The notes below the pieces were generated by a model that saw only the letters and a program-made list of their open reading frames with translations, was not told the origin of the DNA and did not search any database. Shown here piece by piece: positions 1 to 5,656 of a stretch of 5,656 bases of DNA. The number at the start of each line of letters is the position of its first letter. Positions within the stretch are counted from its first letter, which is position 1. The stretch spans positions 1 through 5,656 of the forward strand of contig JACQJE010000041.1 in the NCBI GenBank assembly GCA_016205125.1. The letters are read 5' to 3'. The position numbers were made by a program, and so were the translations under genes. This DNA comes from Deltaproteobacteria bacterium. Its GTDB lineage: Bacteria; Bdellovibrionota; O2-12-FULL-43-9; JACQJE01.

Positions 1-601
1 CTTCGCGAGTCTCAGAAACAATCACTTGTGCGGGGCGCAAGAGCTTCTCATGCATGACATACCCCTTTCGATACTCGGAAGTGACCCTATTCGGCGCCAC
101 ACCTTCCCGATATTCCCGCGCAACTGCTTCGTGAAAACGCGGATCGAACGGTTTCCCAATACTCTCAATATGAGAAATGCCGTATCTCTTCATCACTTCT
201 TTAACCTGGTGCAGAATCAATTCAATCCCTTCCATCACCGCCTTCACTTTATCATTCGCATCTGTCACTTTTCCGTGAGAAACCGCCTGTTCCAAATGAT
301 CGACTATTGGCAGAAGAGACCTCACTAATTCAATGTTTCCATATTTCAGCCATTCTATCTTTTCCCGATCCATCCGCTTTCGAAAATTATCGAATTCTGC
401 CCTCAAATAAAGAGATCTGCTGCTCGTCTCTTCCAGTTCCCGAATCGTCTCCTCATATTTCGCTTTCCAATCTTCCACTTTCTCTGAAATCGGACCTTCT
501 TCGGAAGTTTCAGCTCCTTCACTCATCTGCGCGCCAGAAATAATCCCCTCTCCCTTTTCCGGCTTCGCTTCTACTTTTTTTTCATCCAAACTTTTCTTCA
601 T
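1..601 (-). CDS. grpE: GrpE, nucleotide-exchange factor of DnaK (C-terminus cut by window edge)
   Basis: GrpE is a cytoplasmic homodimer that releases ADP from the Hsp70 chaperone DnaK and so drives its substrate cycle; this is known of the family. Translating the minus strand from the ATG at 601 gives 200 uninterrupted residues. Residues 1-45 are an acidic, Lys/Glu-rich, probably disordered tail. Residues 45-100 form the long helix with the hallmark RAEFDNFRKR (67-76) and LLPIVDHLEQAV (96-107). The C-terminal beta domain that contacts DnaK shows FDPRFHEAV (152-160) and GYVMHEKLLRPAQV (180-193). Usual family length is about 180-210 residues, so only a few residues should lie beyond base 1. 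The ATG follows the hemW stop by 2 bases. A weak GGA about 9 bases upstream is the only ribosome site, so translational coupling to hemW is likely. No CIRCE-like inverted repeat is visible upstream. The identification is firm. Confidence 0.96.
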   Translation of the reverse strand, partial: MKKSLDEKKVEAKPEKGEGIISGAQMSEGAETSEEGPISEKVEDWKAKYEETIRELEETSSRSLYLRAEFDNFRKRMDREKIEWLKYGNIELVRSLLPIVDHLEQAVSHGKVTDANDKVKAVMEGIELILHQVKEVMKRYGISHIESIGKPFDPRFHEAVAREYREGVAPNRVTSEYRKGYVMHEKLLRPAQVIVSETRE

Positions 602-603
602 CT

Positions 604-1776
604 TCACTTTTCCGTGAGCTTCAGAGCCGCTTCATCTGCGAAACAAAAACCTTCTGGAGACAATTTAAGTACCCCACCCTGAAAGTCAACCCAGCGGCGG
701 GCGCGCAACTCGGCAATAGCGCTTTCCAGATTCGAAGTTAAATTATTAAATTTGCTGGATAATTTGCTAACATTCACCCCTTCCTTTAAGAGCCGCAGTC
801 CGGTCATGATCCGCTCGAGAAATGCTTCCGACTCTGTAAGAGCGTGGAGTCGGCAGGTCGGCCGGCCCCCCTCTTTCAATGATTCTGTATAAAGGAGAGG
901 ATTCATGATATTGGCCCACCGCACACCCCATCCCGCCCCTCCTATGGCATCCTGATAGCGCATGAAGTAGGAGTGCGCCCCTGCTCCCAGGCCAAGAAAA
1001 TCTTCGTCCCCCCAATAGCGTCGATTGTGCCGACACTCAAAGCCGCTTTTTGCGTAATTTGAAATTTCATAGTGAACGAATCCATTTGCCTCAAGTGCTT
1101 GATGAATCGCGTAAAACATCGCCACCAGATCCTCCTCTTTGGGAAGCTTCGGTGTCAGAGGATGACGCGAGGTCAGCGTGAGTTGATAGATGGAGAGATG
1201 GCGCGCTGAACAAGCGATGAGCTGAGCGAGATCTCGTCCTAAGTCGTCCATCGTCTGATGAGGGAGGCCATACATCAAATCGAGACAGAGATTATCGAAA
1301 CCCGCTCTCTCTGCCCATTCTATCGCGCGAAAGATATCTTCCACCCCATGATCACGCTCCAATGCCTTCAACATTTTGGGATCAAACGATTCCGCGCCGA
1401 TACTCAATCGATTGATGCCCAGCGCGCGATAATTGCGCAGTAGAGAAGGGGAGAGACTTCCCGGCGTCGATTCAATCGTGATTTCACAATCCCCTGCAAT
1501 TTCTCCAAACTGATTCAACGCTTTTAAGACCCTTGTCAGGTACTCGATAGAAATGAGAGAAGGGGTCCCTCCGCCAAAATAGAGGGTTTCAATGATCAAC
1601 GGCCTAAACGCTGACAGGGTCCCGGCCCAATGATCGATCTCTTTCAGGAGGGCTTCGCAATAAGAATTGACAACACTTTCCTTTGGAAGGCGATAAGCGT
1701 TAAAATCACAAAAATTGCACTTGGTCCTACAATAAGGGTAGTGAATGTAGATTCCCAAGCTTTGCTGTTGAGGCAT
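604..1776 (-). CDS. hemW: HemW, radical-SAM heme chaperone (HemN-like, not coproporphyrinogen dehydrogenase)
   Basis: A 390-residue radical-SAM protein of the HemN/HemW family. The cluster motif is C16-x3-C20-x2-C23 followed by D24-F25. HemN enzymes have a further Cys in this loop; its absence is the HemW signature, and HemW proteins bind heme and deliver it to respiratory proteins rather than oxidising coproporphyrinogen. Other blocks are GGGTPS (68-73), an IGAESF segment (126-131, usually IGVQSF), DLMYGLPHQT (166-175), a Y-EISNYAKSGFECRHN stretch (236-251) and GLGAGAHSY (262-270), then a C-terminal HemW domain with EAFLERIMTGLRLL. The frame stays open up to an ATG at 1878, but that adds 34 unrelated residues and overlaps the divergent peptidase gene. 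The ATG at 1776 begins the family's usual GIYIHYPYC strand and has an AGGA 9 bases upstream. It is the first gene of a probable hemW-grpE operon. Many such proteins are mislabelled HemN in databases. Confidence 0.94.
   Translation of the reverse strand: MPQQQSLGIYIHYPYCRTKCNFCDFNAYRLPKESVVNSYCEALLKEIDHWAGTLSAFRPLIIETLYFGGGTPSLISIEYLTRVLKALNQFGEIAGDCEITIESTPGSLSPSLLRNYRALGINRLSIGAESFDPKMLKALERDHGVEDIFRAIEWAERAGFDNLCLDLMYGLPHQTMDDLGRDLAQLIACSARHLSIYQLTLTSRHPLTPKLPKEEDLVAMFYAIHQALEANGFVHYEISNYAKSGFECRHNRRYWGDEDFLGLGAGAHSYFMRYQDAIGGAGWGVRWANIMNPLLYTESLKEGGRPTCRLHALTESEAFLERIMTGLRLLKEGVNVSKLSSKFNNLTSNLESAIAELRARRWVDFQGGVLKLSPEGFCFADEAALKLTEK
1705..1733 (+). promoter_or_regulatory. Possible promoter of the M16 peptidase gene, inside the hemW 5' end
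   Basis: On the plus strand, ATCACA (1705-1710; 4 of 6 matches to the sigma-70 -35 box) is separated by 17 bases from TACAAT (1728-1733; 5 of 6 matches to the -10 box). Transcription from about 1740 would leave a leader of about 70 bases before the ATG at 1811. The gap between the divergent genes is only 34 bases, so a promoter within hemW coding sequence is expected for at least one of them. The -35 box is weak, and coding sequence can yield such matches by chance. Confidence 0.25.
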
Positions 1777-1799
1777 CTGCTTTTTTCCTACTTTATAAT

Positions 1800-1805
1800 G
1801 AGAGG
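1800..1805 (+). promoter_or_regulatory. Ribosome binding site of the M16 peptidase gene
   Basis: GAGAGG lies 5 bases before the ATG at 1811. It supports this start, from which the protein opens directly on the conserved first strand of an M16 domain (LDNGLRVI, residues 6-13). Confidence 0.7.
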
Positions 1806-1810
1806 CAAGA

Positions 1811-4438
1811 ATGATTGAGCATCGACTCGATAATGGACTCCGGGTGATTATTGAAGAAATGCCTTCCTCCACATCCACATCGGTTCAGATGTGGGTTCAT
1901 GTGGGGAGCGCTGATGAGCTGCAAACCGAAAGAGGCATTTCCCATTTTTTTGAACATATGCTCTTCAAAGAACCGGAACACCGCTCCGCTCTGGCAGAAT
2001 CTGTCGAGGCCGCCGGAGGAGACATCAACGCTTTCACCGCTTTTGACCATACGGTCTATCACATCACCATTGCCAGCCGTTACACCCATCTTGCCCTCAA
2101 GGCGCTGGCGGACGCCATCCAGCATCCTGCATGGTCTCCACTTGAACTCGAGCGTGAAAAAGAAGTGATTCTGGAAGAATGGCGCCGCTTCATCGACTCT
2201 CCCCAAAGAGCGTCGGCAACCTTACTCTTCGAAACGCTCTTTCGCAAGCACCCTTATCGACACCCCGTCATCGGTGAACTGAAAACCATTCAAAGCATCT
2301 CGATCCCGCAAATGAAATCCTTCTACAGGAAATGGTATCGCCCTTCCCGGATGACTCTTGTGGTTGCAGGCGCTGTTCATTCCTCTTCGATACTCAAAAA
2401 GATAGAAAAGGATTTTTCATCTTTTTCGAAACCGGTGTCGCAAAGCCCATTGAAACATCGGGAAAAAGAGCCCGTCCAACGCGGGTTCAGGGCTGCATTC
2501 AGGCGCCGCGATGTCAGCGAGCTGATCCTCAATCTGTGCATCCCTATTCCAGGAGTGACAGACCCCGCGATCCCTTCTCTGGAACTTGCGGCCTCCGTGC
2601 TGGGGGAGGGGGGCAACTCGCGGCTTTACAAAAGACTCTATCTCAAAGAGGGGCTCGTCAACGCAGTTTCTGCATCGACACATTCTTTGAGAGACAGCGG
2701 TATCTTTGCCGTCACGATCGAACTAAAGCCCCAGTTGGCGAAAGAAGCTCTTCGCTCTCTATCCGAAGAACTCCGTCTCCTTGCAGAAACGATCCATGAA
2801 GAAGAGCGAGCGTCGGCTGATCTCAACATTCAGAGTGAACTCCTCTATCAGCGTGAAAATCCCGAAGAGCGCGCTCATCATATCGGGTACTATTTTGATT
2901 CTTCCCGGGATGTCGGCTTTGAGGAGAAATTTTACCGCGCCATCCATCAGACTTCAGTTACAGAGGTCAAAGAGGAGATTCGCCGTTTTCTTCTCAAACC
3001 TGAATCGATGAATGTGACAGCAATCGTCCCCCTCAACTACACGGATCAATTCTTTTCTTCAGATTCAGAATTTCGAAAAGAGACCCATCAATCCATTGCA
3101 GAAGGACTCCAATCCTTACAACCTCAACCGAAAAAGCGAAAGTCGCAGACAGAAAAACAGCAGGAAGGGGTGATAGCGTCCACGCTTTCCAATGGCACCA
3201 TACTCCTCCTGAAATATCGGCCTCATGCCCCGATTTTCTCCATGCGGGCATTCTCTCTCGGCGGCCTTCGATATGAAACGAAAGAAAACAACGGCATTTT
3301 CAGCCTTCTGGCTCGAATGATGACTCAGGGAACAAAAACGCGATCGAGTATTCAAATGGCGAGGGAAATCGAAGGAATTGCGGGGAGCATCGGAGGGTTT
3401 TCAGGGAGAAACGCATTCGGACTTTCACTGGAAGCTTTAAGCCAGCACTGGCCAAAAGCGACCGACCTCTTCTTTGATGCCTTGACAGAACCCGCTTTTC
3501 CTGAAATGGAATTTGAACGAGAGCGGGATCTTCTCCTCGAAGACATTAAACAGCAGGACATCACACCCTCTGCTCTCGTGGGAAAACTCTTCACCTCTGC
3601 ACTCTTTGCAAACCATCCCTACAGTTTACCCCTCCTTGGGAAAAAAGAAACCGTCAGCAGATTTAAGCGCTCTCACCTGGAATCACTCTATGGAAACCTT
3701 CGAACGGCACAAGGGCTTGTGATTTCCGCGGTCGGACACCTCCCGACACAAGAGTTTCAAGCTGAATTAGAGTCGCGGCTTGAATCGTGGCCTGAGAAAA
3801 AAGTGATTCAGCCAAGGCTCTCCGATCCCGCTCCACCCAGATCAACCGCTGTTCATGCAGTAAAAGAGAGGGAACAGACCCATCTCTTATTGGGATTTCT
3901 GGGGATCCGGGTCACTGACAAGAAACGCTACGCCCTTCAACTTCTTCAATCGATTCTTTCAGGGCAGGGCGGGCGGCTTTTCAAAGAATTGAGAGATCGC
4001 CAAAGTCTGGCCTACACCGTCACCCCCCAAGCCTTCGATGGAATTGAAAGGGGTTATTTTGCCATTTATCTCGCCTGTGACCCCGCAAAAGTGAAAAGGG
4101 GGGTGGAGGGGATCCTGGTCGAACTCCAGAAGACCAAAAGCGGCCCCCCCAAAACGAAGGAGATGGATCGCGCAAAAAAATATCTCATTGGACGCTATGA
4201 ACTCGCTCTTCAGTACAATAGGACCCAGGCTCATTCTTATGGAATAGATGAACTTTTCGGTTTAGGGCACGAAGAAACAGATCTCTACCCTGAAAAAATT
4301 GCAGCGGTCTCTCTGGACAACATCGTCCGCGCGGCACAAGATCTATTCGATTTCAGACATTCTGTCCTGGCGACAGTAGGCCCTCGCGGAATAGATCCGT
4401 CCGAATATCAGGCATTGCTTGAGCGTACAGCAAATTAG
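1811..4438 (+). CDS. Two-domain M16 (insulinase/mitochondrial-processing-peptidase-like) zinc metallopeptidase
   Basis: An 875-residue single-chain M16 peptidase made of two homologous halves joined by a charged linker. In the N-half, the inverted zinc motif HFFEH gives H45, E48 (general base) and H49. The third ligand is most likely E123 in the ERE-KEVILEEW helix (114-124), with E116 as the second conserved Glu. The linker around residues 433-452 is rich in Lys, Gln and Glu. The C-half (about 452-875) begins again with a T-LSNGTILLL strand but has no HxxEH. It instead carries an Arg/Tyr pair, R728 and Y735, in the LRDRQSLAY segment, as in the non-catalytic partner domain of this family. The equivalent N-half segment (RLYLKEGLVNAV) lacks that pair. 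So the two halves should fold into one clam-shell with a shared active site that digests peptides or unfolded segments. I see no signal peptide, so a cytoplasmic location is inferred. The substrate is unknown; the gene is divergent from hemW and convergent with lptF. Confidence 0.93.
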   Translation: MIEHRLDNGLRVIIEEMPSSTSTSVQMWVHVGSADELQTERGISHFFEHMLFKEPEHRSALAESVEAAGGDINAFTAFDHTVYHITIASRYTHLALKALADAIQHPAWSPLELEREKEVILEEWRRFIDSPQRASATLLFETLFRKHPYRHPVIGELKTIQSISIPQMKSFYRKWYRPSRMTLVVAGAVHSSSILKKIEKDFSSFSKPVSQSPLKHREKEPVQRGFRAAFRRRDVSELILNLCIPIPGVTDPAIPSLELAASVLGEGGNSRLYKRLYLKEGLVNAVSASTHSLRDSGIFAVTIELKPQLAKEALRSLSEELRLLAETIHEEERASADLNIQSELLYQRENPEERAHHIGYYFDSSRDVGFEEKFYRAIHQTSVTEVKEEIRRFLLKPESMNVTAIVPLNYTDQFFSSDSEFRKETHQSIAEGLQSLQPQPKKRKSQTEKQQEGVIASTLSNGTILLLKYRPHAPIFSMRAFSLGGLRYETKENNGIFSLLARMMTQGTKTRSSIQMAREIEGIAGSIGGFSGRNAFGLSLEALSQHWPKATDLFFDALTEPAFPEMEFERERDLLLEDIKQQDITPSALVGKLFTSALFANHPYSLPLLGKKETVSRFKRSHLESLYGNLRTAQGLVISAVGHLPTQEFQAELESRLESWPEKKVIQPRLSDPAPPRSTAVHAVKEREQTHLLLGFLGIRVTDKKRYALQLLQSILSGQGGRLFKELRDRQSLAYTVTPQAFDGIERGYFAIYLACDPAKVKRGVEGILVELQKTKSGPPKTKEMDRAKKYLIGRYELALQYNRTQAHSYGIDELFGLGHEETDLYPEKIAAVSLDNIVRAAQDLFDFRHSVLATVGPRGIDPSEYQALLERTAN
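4435..4438. other. Tail-to-tail overlap of the M16 peptidase and lptF stop codons
   Basis: The four bases TTAG hold both stop codons: TAG of the plus-strand peptidase (4436-4438) and TAA of minus-strand lptF (4437-4435). There is no intergenic space, and I see no GC-rich hairpin followed by a T tract on either strand nearby. Each transcript therefore probably runs into the other gene's 3' end before stopping. Confidence 0.95.
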
Positions 4439-5547
4439 AACCTTTTCATGTGGCGTCGATAGAGCCAGACAGAAGAGACCAGTATGGCGAGATTCGGCCA
4501 CCACATGGCGGCGGCGACAGGGAGCCATTGCTGTTGAGCAAGATAACTACTGCTTAACACAAGGAGCCAGTAAATCAGACTAAAGCCTGCCGCTAATACA
4601 AACGATCGCGATTTTGCCGATTTTCGGCGAGACAGCCCCAAAACCATCCCTGCAAACGCAAAAATCAAGGAGCCGCCAGACATCGCGACGCGCCTGTGAA
4701 ATTCGGTTTCACAGCCAATTCGCATCTTTGAGTCAGCATCCTCTTTGCTGCATTTGCGAAGCTCTGTGCTAGTCAGTGTCTCAGGAATTGTATGGGGGAT
4801 CCTGAAGAATTCTGTCACGTTTAAATTGATATCGCACTGTGCGAATTTTAAGCTCTGGTGCCTTGAGGGGGAACGACTGTCGTGAATAATCCTTCCATCA
4901 AAAAGGCGCAGTGTAATGTCAAACTCGCTGGCTGATGGATGAGGATTTTTTAAAATAAACCCGTTTTTTGCGAAAAGCGCGAGAGGATATTTTTCTCCCC
5001 TCTTGTCATGAACCACAACGTGCTGGAGCACTTTGTTTTTATAATCGACACTCTCAGCATAAAATGTAAAACCGTAAAATTCCTGCTGAAACGACCCTTG
5101 TTTCATTTCCGACGTAACGGCAAGCGTGGCGACTTTTTTCAAGAGATATCTAAAAGAGCGATGACCCCATGGCTCCACATAGGAAGTCAACCAAAAAGTA
5201 GAGAATGATAGAAAAAGCGCGATGATCGCAACAGGAACGAGAAGGCCGCTTAACCCGATGCCAGAAGCCCGCAGCGCGGTAATTTCGTTGTCCGCCGACA
5301 ATCTTCCAAAGGTTCCAACAACGGCAAAAAAGAGAGACATCGGAACACTCATGGAAAGAAACATGCAGAGGAGGTAGCCAAAGATCACCAGCACATCTTT
5401 CAGAGGAACACCATGAACAACCAGGAGTTCATTAATTCTCAGAATTTGAGACATCATGAGCAGGAAGACAAAGATGCATACGCCCAGCAGGAAAAGCGGG
5501 ACAATCTCCCTGATCAGATAACGATGCACAAGATTTGGGCGAATCAA
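4435..5547 (-). CDS. lptF: LptF, inner-membrane permease of the LPS export ABC transporter (YjgP/YjgQ family)
   Basis: LptF pairs with LptG and the ATPase LptB2 to extract lipopolysaccharide from the inner membrane and pass it to the periplasmic LptC/LptA bridge (family knowledge). From a TTG start at 5547 the protein has 370 residues. It shows the expected plan: three N-terminal membrane segments (about 15-37, 52-80, 98-121), a large periplasmic beta-jellyroll region (about 122-290), and three C-terminal segments (about 297-316, 323-345, 351-364). Family blocks are the N-terminal HRYLIRE, the loop LSADNEITALRASG (83-96) and GSFQQEFYGFTFYAESVD (141-158), which resembles E. coli LptF more than LptG. 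The frame is open to an ATG at 5637, but those 30 extra residues are AT-rich, unlike the family N-terminus, and span a good promoter. The TTG has GAGG 6 bases upstream. lptG does not follow; the downstream neighbour is the convergent peptidase. The family call is firm, LptF over LptG likely. Confidence 0.92.
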   Translation of the reverse strand: MIRPNLVHRYLIREIVPLFLLGVCIFVFLLMMSQILRINELLVVHGVPLKDVLVIFGYLLCMFLSMSVPMSLFFAVVGTFGRLSADNEITALRASGIGLSGLLVPVAIIALFLSFSTFWLTSYVEPWGHRSFRYLLKKVATLAVTSEMKQGSFQQEFYGFTFYAESVDYKNKVLQHVVVHDKRGEKYPLALFAKNGFILKNPHPSASEFDITLRLFDGRIIHDSRSPSRHQSLKFAQCDINLNVTEFFRIPHTIPETLTSTELRKCSKEDADSKMRIGCETEFHRRVAMSGGSLIFAFAGMVLGLSRRKSAKSRSFVLAAGFSLIYWLLVLSSSYLAQQQWLPVAAAMWWPNLAILVSSVWLYRRHMKRF

Positions 5548-5553
5548 CGAGCA

Positions 5554-5557
5554 CCTC
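5554..5557 (-). promoter_or_regulatory. Ribosome binding site deciding the TTG start of lptF
   Basis: On the minus strand GAGG sits 6 bases before the TTG at 5547. The only upstream in-frame ATG (5637) lies before the promoter, so this site favours the TTG. A GTG six codons further in is possible but would remove the start of the conserved N-terminal stretch. Confidence 0.6.
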
Positions 5558-5605
5558 GCACATTCATAATAATGATAGAGATCAATATATTCACAAAACG
5601 CATGA

Positions 5606-5634
5606 ATATTACTAAAAAATATGTTTTTTTTCAA
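5606..5634 (-). promoter_or_regulatory. Sigma-70-type promoter of lptF
   Basis: Reading the minus strand, TTGAAA (5634-5629) is followed by exactly 17 bases and then TAATAT (5611-5606). The spacer is A/T-rich with an A tract of eight that begins in the -35 box. Transcription would begin near 5599, giving a leader of about 50 bases before the TTG start. The surrounding AT-rich stretch (about 5565-5640) contrasts with the near-balanced composition of the genes, as expected for non-coding DNA. No operator-like inverted repeat is evident. It is predicted from sequence only, but both boxes and spacing are good. Confidence 0.6.
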
Positions 5635-5656
5635 CATTCTTTGCTTTTCCCACCAC

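Noticed and set aside
26..543. Open frames of 100 and 78 codons on the plus strand
   Set aside because: They lie antisense to grpE, whose minus-strand translation matches the whole GrpE family pattern; they are shadows.
663..689. Possible grpE promoter inside hemW (TTGACT and TTAAAT on the minus strand)
   Set aside because: The boxes are only 15 bases apart and the second matches 4 of 6; no sigma-32-type boxes were seen. It is too weak to list as a feature.
604..1776. Naming this gene hemN (oxygen-independent coproporphyrinogen III dehydrogenase)
   Set aside because: The loop after the CxxxCxxC motif is D-F and lacks the extra Cys of true HemN; the pattern is HemW.
1777..1878. N-terminal extension of hemW to the ATG at 1878
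   Set aside because: The extra 34 residues resemble nothing in HemW, overlap the peptidase gene, and the ATG at 1776 has a better ribosome site and family-like start.
1793..2206. A 137-codon minus-strand frame at the start of the peptidase gene
   Set aside because: It is the antisense shadow of the conserved zinc-binding region, has no ribosome site I can support and resembles no family I know.
4362..4376. Inverted repeat CTGTC-ctggc-GACAG near the end of the peptidase gene
   Set aside because: The stem is short, inside coding sequence and not followed by a T tract, so it is not a credible terminator.
5614..5631. A6-TATG-T8 hairpin with T tract on the plus strand, terminator-like
   Set aside because: The stem is A/T only, no plus-strand gene precedes it, and the same bases are better explained as the lptF promoter spacer and -35 box.

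Overview
The window looks like core chromosome of a diderm (Gram-negative-type) bacterium. The GC content is near half, genes are tightly packed, and there is an LPS-transport permease (LptF), which implies an outer membrane. I cannot place the organism more precisely from these four genes. I see no mobile element, RNA gene, CRISPR array or repeat family.

Layout. Four protein genes fill almost every base. At the left end, on the minus strand, hemW (heme chaperone, 604-1776) is followed after 2 bases by grpE (601 down to the window edge, so its last residues are cut off). The grpE reading frame is clear only by translating the minus strand from 601; it has no stop inside the window. Divergent from hemW across a 34-base gap is a two-domain M16 zinc peptidase (1811-4438, plus strand). 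It meets lptF (minus strand, 4435-5547) tail to tail, with the two stop codons overlapping by 4 bases. The last 109 bases carry the lptF leader and a good sigma-70-type promoter.

Working relationships. hemW and grpE are very likely co-transcribed and translationally coupled. Linking a heme-handling radical-SAM protein to the DnaK nucleotide-exchange factor matches the widespread hemW/hrcA/grpE/dnaK neighbourhood, but here hrcA is not between them. The M16 peptidase and lptF are separate transcription units. No shared pathway for them can be read from the sequence.

Two start sites differ from the longest open frames. hemW should start at 1776, not 1878, which would run into the peptidase gene. 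lptF should start at a TTG at 5547, not at the ATG at 5637, which lies upstream of the gene's own promoter. I found no convincing undescribed system here; the findings are modest points of gene structure and context.
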